Source: Allomyces arbusculus (Eukaryota; Blastocladiomycota; Blastocladiomycetes; Blastocladiales; Blastocladiaceae). From it: a stretch of 64,000 bases of DNA. The first letter of the stretch is position 1. Every line of letters starts with the position of its first letter. Below the pieces are notes generated by a model. The model was given only the letters and a program-made list of their open reading frames with translations, did no database searches and was not told where the DNA came from. The stretch spans positions 248,001 through 312,000 of the forward strand of contig JADHYV010000008.1 in NCBI GenBank assembly GCA_027604705.1, given 5' to 3'. The translations under genes and the position numbers were made by a program. Shown here in pieces: positions 58,255-64,000 of this stretch.

Positions 58255-59234
58255 TTCGACTGGGTGAAAGGAGGGAGGAGTGGGACGCATGCACGTAGGT
58301 GGGAATGACTTGCACAGTCGGGAGAGTCGTTCTGTCGCGGCTGACCGCTTGGCCGGGTCGCACGTTAATTTCACGGTTGTACAGCCTTCCCCCATTTGCT
58401 GCCACTATCCGCCGTGCCCCCACAAAATCACAAGTGGAATCTGGTCTAACCATGGGCCGCTGTTACCCGCCACCAAAACGATGAAAATATGACCGAGCAC
58501 GGAACCTCAGCGGGGAGTTGGGAGTGCCGGGACTTGGTTAAGACAAGTACGACGGACGCGCACAGAACTTTATGACCCCACGGCAGAGGCATCCAACGCG
58601 TCCCTCTGTCAGGAATCCCGCTCTCCTCGCAATGTGCTCGATCCTTGGCCTTCCATGCTCACCGCGCTGTCTGGCACCCGCAGCATCGTCGGCACTCCCA
58701 CGACGGCGACGACGTCGCCGGGATTTCGGGGTCTGCGGTCCAGGCCGGCCCTGTTGTATTTACCCCTGTTTGTTGCCGCAATGATGATGACCCTGGACAA
58801 ACATCGAGTTGATCGGACGGTCCGGCCAATCTACTCAGCGCGCACATGCTCGGGAAAGTGGTCAAGCATATGACGATGGCGCTCGGTCGTGCCGCTCCGC
58901 AGCGAAGAAATGTGGAATCCGACGTCGCCATAGGAGCCGCTGATGCTCCGCATTGAGCAAGACTAAGGCCAAGCCCATGACCTATAACGATAGTCTGAAC
59001 AAAGTCCTGGAGTATCAGCGGGGCGAAGGACTGCTGCTCGCTGACCAGGAACAAGGTATCATTTCATTCCCGACCACGAAAAATGTGGGGAACAATTTCA
59101 GTCGAGGAAATGACTGCAAAGTACCGCTCTATAAATGGACCATGCTGAATAAAGTCATGGATGGCCATATTAAGCCGATTCAGTCGCACTCCTCCATTAA
59201 GTAATCTCTGTCGTCCCTGCATCCCATCGTGACC
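58255..59234. other. 0.98-kb convergent intergenic region
   Basis: Lower GC than the flanking genes. A + strand frame at 58953-59204 would encode 83 residues rich in Lys, Asn and Ser, unlike the composition of every other gene here. It has no family match I can see and no clear upstream signals, so I do not call it a gene. Confidence 0.45.
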
Positions 59235-62200
59235 TCAGCGCGGCGTTGCGCTCTCGGGTGCCGAGCCCAGTGTCATCGACTTGACTCGCTGTCGCGCGCG
59301 CTTAGACGACGATGACGACCTCGGAGCAACGCCCGTCCGCTGCGTCGCGCTCCCGCTCGACGTTGTCCCCGTCGTGGTCCCGATCTGCTGCTTGCAGTAC
59401 TTGCACCGTAGCACATTGGGCGACGTGCCGCCCGACTCGGTCGAATCCGTCGTATCCATACCGTTCGCCGACGGCCCCACCACGCTCCCGGAGATCATGC
59501 ACTCGGGCGGCGGCGAGAAGATGGCCATGAGTTTGGGACCAAAATAAATCCCGATCATGCCAACGTTGGTCAACGTGATGAGTAGCGACGTGATGATGTA
59601 GACGACCAAAGGCGAGTCGAGAACGAGCGTGACGGGCGCAACGACCACGAGCGAAAACGCAAACAGGTACATGGCAGTCGCGATGTGCGCGCCCTCGTTG
59701 AACCGGCTCGTGACGTGCCGGATTTTGAACGACAGGACCAGACCGGCAATCGTCAGACCGGCAATGGGGATCGCTGTGAGCACGACCCAGTTGACGTTGA
59801 CAGTGCGCACGACCCATGAGACGTCGCCGAGCGAGAACGTGCGTACCGGGTTGTCGTCAAAGATGAACCACAGGCCCACGATCACAAACTGTACGACTTG
59901 GACGAAGAGAATGAAGCCGTAGTTTGGCCAATGAATTGTCCTGACGACATGGCGCGACGAGAAGATGCTGTTTGCATTCTGGTGGTCAGTGAATAGCCAA
60001 ACACTGGTGTAGGAGAGTCGCGGGCATACGTGTGGATGATGTTCGTCTTGACGACGAGTGCCGAGAAAATCAGGTCGAACCCGCTCGAGATCATGTATGC
60101 GACGACCATAATCCCTTGGCGCGAGTCGGGAACCCACGACGTGGCAATGATGCCAAGCGAAATCACAATCGATCCGATCAGAATCACGATCCCGTACTTC
60201 CAGTTGCTCGCTTTGACGACCTTGTGGCTGCGGTGCGTGAGCAGCACGCCCATGACCCCGAGCACGCCCACGAGCCCGACCACGTTGATGGCCGTCACCG
60301 CAATCTTGGCCCCTTGGTCAATCACGCCTGGTGCCGGCAACGGCGGCTCGGCACTCGCAAACGACACGAGCACACCGCCACCGGGATTCGACGCGACGCC
60401 GCTGATAGCGAGCACGACGGGAAGCGTCGCCGGCGTGCAAATCGAGAACCCGGGCACCGCCTGCGACTGGCACGCGGTCGGCGATGCCGACTGGTTGAAG
60501 ATGACCATGGCATGCGAGTGCAAACCTGCTGGCAACGGCCCGTACCCGGCGTCCTGGTTGGCCACGACCCACTGGTTCGTGTGCATTTTCCAGACCCATG
60601 TCGAGTTGAGACTGCCGCCGTCACCGACACCGCCCGTGTAGAGCACGCGCTTGTCGTCCAAGGTCACGGCACCGACACGCTCGGCAGCGGGCGGCGCAAC
60701 GTCTCCACCTGGAGTCATTTCCGTCCAAGTGCGCGTCGTCGTGTCGAGCACGTGCAGTTTCGACGTCGGGTTGCGGTTGCCGTCGGTCCCGCCAAAAAGC
60801 GTGAGCTTGGTGCTATTCACGGCGGTCATGGCCGCGTGTCGCCGCGCACCAGGCGCGGTCCCGAACGTGGTCACTTGGGTCCACTGCTCGGTTGTGAGAT
60901 CGAGCGCCCACAGATCCGACAGAACCTCGCCCGAAGGCGACAGGCCGCCGAACAGGTAAAGCGTGGTGCCGACCGCCGCGTACGCCGTGTCGGTGCGATT
61001 GCTCGGAGCCGTCGTCGGCGCGAGCATCGTCCACGTCTTGCTCGCCACGTCGTATCGCCACGTGTCGGCATAAACGATCGCGTTGGCACCCTGGCCGCCA
61101 AAAATATACATGGTGCTTGTGCCGGCGCGCTGCGTAAACGCAGCGGCATGAAACATGCGCCCGGGCGGGACTGCAGATGACGACGCAGGCGTATCTGCGC
61201 GCCAGGTCAGCAAATCATAGTCAAGCACACTCGCATGCTGCGGAAACTCGCCAATCACCGTCTTCCCGCCCCACACGAGCACGTCGTTGCCTGAGGGCAG
61301 GACGAGCGCCGAGTGGCCCTGCAAGCCGTTGGGCACTGTACTGCGCTCGCCAAACGGCGCCACGTCGTACCACGTCTTGGGCGTGTAGGCCGTGAGCGGC
61401 TCTAAGTGGCCCGACGGCAGGACCTTGGTGAAGAGCATCCGGTCTTCGAGGTTGTTGCGGATGACGTTCAGCACCGACGCGCGGCTGTAAAAGGCCGTGG
61501 TCGCGCAAATGTCCGTGGCCGTCTTGATGGAGACGGTGACAGACGTGTTAAAGTTCTTCAAGCTCGTGGAGTTGAGCTCCGAGAGCCCGACGCCCTCTAG
61601 CAGCCGAGAAAATAGCGGTACGTCAGCTTAGAGCAGACTGTTTTGGGAGGAACATCCACGGCGTACTCAGGGACGCGTCGAGCACGAGACTATACCCGCC
61701 CATGCGGCCAGCAAGGACGTTGCTGATGGCGCTCGCTACGGCCACGTTGACGTTCTTTATAGACGAGCCGAGCAGGTAGTCGATGGCCTGCCGCCCGAGG
61801 AACGTGGTCTGCGCCTCATCCGAGTCGACGCCAATGACGAACGTCTGCTGCTGCGCAGCCGACAGAATCCCAGCCGAGCCCATTGTGCCTGCAACGACGG
61901 GATAATTGCATGTCAATGGTTACCTCTCCACCCGTTTCAGGGGCAAGGAAGCAGAGCAGGGCAAGCGCACCCCCCGCCCCAAAGATCACGTCGACGCCCT
62001 GCGCCAAGAGCGCCGCGGTGGCAGCTTGGCCAAGCGTTGCGTTGGAAAACGACGGGACGTATGTGTTGTAGATCTCGCACGTCGGGCACAGCGACAGCGC
62101 GCCGTTCAGGTAGCCGTTAACGTATTTTTTTACTTTTGTGGTGGGCCCGTCAGTCCATGGTCGCAACAATGCGTCGCTCTATGTGCGTGGGAGAGCCAGA

Positions 62201-63134
62201 AACGTACCCGGTGCAATAGGACGCCCACCAATGACACCGATCTTTTTCACTTGACTGAACACGGCGGCCAAGGCTCCGGCAAGAAAGCCTGCTTGGTCCT
62301 CGGCAAACGTAATCCCTGCACACGCGAACAAGCAATCATGGTGAGCGTCGGATCAGGTAGGAATACACGATGTTCCACGCACGCACCGGCGAGATTCGGG
62401 AGCACCTTCGAGGGCACCAAGTCGATCATCACAAAGCTCTTGGTCGGGTAGAGCGTCGCGATCTGCTCCATGGCCGGTAGGCCCCAGGGGCCCGTCGAAA
62501 AGAAGACGTCGTCATCAGCTAGATATGATCCAAGAAAGAGAGTGAGAGAACCGTTCAGATCACGCCGTTGTTTCGCGGAGAGGAGGAGACGACAAGAACA
62601 TGGATCGTCGTACTCGACGCGACAATGCCGCTAATCGCATTTGCAATGCTGGTCGTATTGGCCAACCCGTCGATGCCCGAGGTTCCGCACGTCACGGACG
62701 GGTTCGAATTCGCGACACGATTGCACCCATCAAGCGCGAGTCGGAGGTACGGTGACGCTGCTATTCGTCCCGTCCCGCCAAGCAATAGCCAGTCAGCAAC
62801 GTTGCAATCGTACGGCGACGACACTCTGGTGATTTGCGCTGGCTTGTCCGCGCTGCCGCGACAGGTCTGGCACAGCAGCACAACGACAGGCAACCGTACC
62901 CCAGACTGACGTTACCCGGCCCGAAAGCAAACGCACACGCAGGGCGTGTGCGATCACAGCCAAGAACCCCACACCCACACCCGCAATGATCAAGAAGACT
63001 GGCAGCACCGGCCATGCTGAACGCGTGCGCCGCGCGTCACGGCGCCGCGTGAGCGTACGCGCGGGTTCGCGACGACAACAGAGAGGTGACCCGGGTGCTT
63101 TTCGATCGGCATGGGTCGGCTCGCCAGTCAGCAT
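59235..63134 (-). CDS. Class C (GABA-B-like) receptor with BMP/PnrA ligand-binding domain, Kelch repeats and 7 TM helices
   Basis: Exons 63134-62916, 62866-62614, 62518-62387, 62315-62208, 62132-61932, 61888-61667, 61596-60030 and 59967-59235 join in phase to 1144 residues. A basic N-terminus precedes a signal-anchor helix (WPVLPVFLIIAGVGVGFLAV, 41-60). The BMP/PnrA-type periplasmic-binding module (about 75-390) includes LYPTKSFVMIDLV, GITFAEDQAGFLAGALAAV, KKIGVIGGRPIAPVKKYVNG, GVDVIFGAGG, TFVIGVDSDEAQ and SLVLDASLKGVGLSEL. Kelch repeats at about 440-725 include GHSALVLPSGNDVLVWGG, MYIFGGQG, LYLFGGLSP, LTLFGGTDG and VLYTGGVGDG. A 7TM_3 domain at about 800-1050 has INVVGLVGVLGVMGVLL, LVVKTNIIHTIFSS and YIITSLLITLTNVGMIGIYF. 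The tail contains CKYCKQQ. The fold order implies an extracellular small-molecule sensor signalling through G proteins. Donor/acceptor choices at 61932/61888 are the least certain. Confidence 0.88.
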
Positions 63135-64000
63135 GGCGGTGTGGAGGCTGATATAAGGTTGCAGGCAGCGTTCTTGGAGCGTCGTGTGGCCAGGTCCTGG
63201 TGGTGTGGGTGTTCTGGACCGAGCGCGTGGCAGCTGAAACAACTTCGAGGGTTGAACTCGGTCGAACACGATTCGGGGGCGCTCGCAGATTGCTGAGCTC
63301 GCAAGCTCTCCGAAGGACCAGCGCCGCCGTGACATGGACTTCGCGATCAGTCTGGTGGATCTTGGCATGCGCGAAAGATCGAAGAAGAGAGATACAGGCT
63401 GAGGAAGGGTACACGGCTTTAAGCATCGCACGAACACGCTCCACGAACAGGCGCGCGCTTGTGTCACCCATTTCTCCCGGCAAATCCTCAATCCATGGGT
63501 TTCTCGTGTCCAACACACCTGACTAACCTGGCTTGCGGTTCGCCTGGGTCGTGTCTGGTCGGCTTTGGGACCCTGACCCGGCCCTGGCATTTTGGGCAGC
63601 TGGGTCAGGTCTCCCTGGAGTCAGGTCAGTGACCCGCCCCGAGAGACCCGCCCCGGGCCCGCCTGGACCCGCCCCAGACCCATGTCTGGGTCGGGTCTGC
63701 TTCCATCATGTGATTGAAGGAGAGACAGGAGTTTGTTTTCAACAGGTTTCTTGCATGATCCGATTGCTCTGTGCCCAGTCCCCAATGTGATTCTGCGCCC
63801 AACAATGGGCATTATATGAGCTGCCTGCAGCACAGTGCAATGCTTGTTGTATGAGGCTGAGCAATGAGCTGAAGTGTCATGATCATGCCTATCTCATCTA
63901 TTGCAAAGCAAACCATTGACAAAGGGGCTGGTCAAAAAAAAACCCGATTTCAAGAAAAAAAGCGACCTGCCAACTGTGAGGAAAGACCTGATTGAAGTCA
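63135..64000. other. Upstream and right-edge region, composition shift, no gene
   Basis: Promoter and leader of the receptor gene occupy the first few hundred bases. At 63560-63710 there is a cluster of GGGTC/GACCC words. After about 63700 the sequence turns AT-rich with A runs (63936-63944, 63954-63960). No reading frame, terminal repeat or known element is recognisable before the window ends. Confidence 0.45.
63638..63692. repeat. Short repeat cluster of GACCCGCCCC with a GACCC/GGGTC inverted pair
   Basis: GACCCGCCCC occurs three times at irregular short spacing. The last copy leads into GACCC-ATGTCT-GGGTC, which can form a five-base-pair stem. Further GGGTCAGG words lie to the left from 63600. 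It marks the edge of the composition change. Confidence 0.6.

Noticed and set aside
58953-59204. 83-codon + strand frame with Lys/Asn-rich product
   Set aside because: Composition differs from all neighbouring genes, there is no recognisable motif or intron structure, and it sits in low-GC convergent DNA. It is possibly chance.
61623-61667. Reading through to the stop after FLPKQSALS in the receptor gene
   Set aside because: The donor GTACGC at 61666 gives LVLDASLKGVGLSEL, matching the end of BMP-family domains, so the intronic stop is not the end of the gene.

Overview
The window is nuclear DNA from a GC-rich fungus, most likely a zoosporic (flagellated) one. Fungal or fungal-type genes are Hsp104, a Rom1/2-type RhoGEF with a CNH domain, Vtc1, and Sec31 with a long proline-rich tail. 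Three genes belong with cilia or flagella: alpha-tubulin acetyltransferase, a Tubby-family protein and CFAP161. That mix, with GC-rich coding sequence, many short introns and low-complexity insertions, points to Blastocladiomycota (Allomyces/Catenaria-like) or another zoosporic lineage. The phylum is inferred; the flagellar gene content is read directly from the sequence.

Layout. 1-13 kb: a Xi-class glutathione transferase (-, cut by the window edge), Hsp104 (+), an unidentified protein with two winged-helix-like repeats (+), and long-chain acyl-CoA synthetase paralogue 1 (-). 13-25 kb: a TMEM70-like mitochondrial protein (-) head to head with cytochrome c oxidase subunit VIIc (+), alpha-tubulin acetyltransferase (-), a small membrane protein (+), a DYRK2-like kinase (+), and acyl-CoA synthetase paralogue 2 (-). 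25-36.6 kb: a 1685-residue propeller-like protein of unknown function (+), a DEP-DH-PH-CNH RhoGEF (-), and an enlarged neuronal-calcium-sensor-like protein (+). 38.7-51 kb: single-chain ATP-citrate lyase (+), Sec31 (+), Vtc1 (-) with a 12-base microexon, and a Tubby-like protein (-). 51-64 kb: mitochondrial phenylalanyl-tRNA synthetase (+), a DDHD-domain phospholipase (+), CFAP161 (+), and a large class C receptor (-) with a bacterial-type BMP/PnrA ligand-binding module, Kelch repeats and a seven-helix domain. The last 300 bases have a different composition and no visible gene.

The genes are mostly independent housekeeping and signalling units with no operon-like organisation. Themes recur: lipid and acetyl-CoA metabolism (ATP-citrate lyase, two acyl-CoA synthetases, a DDHD lipase), mitochondrial function (COX7C, TMEM70-like, FARS2), and flagellum or sensory biology (ATAT1, Tubby, CFAP161 and perhaps the receptor). 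No rRNA, tRNA, CRISPR array or recognisable transposon was found. All exon models were built by hand from reading frame, splice signals and family conservation, and are internally consistent in phase. Single-base boundaries in the weaker introns could be wrong.
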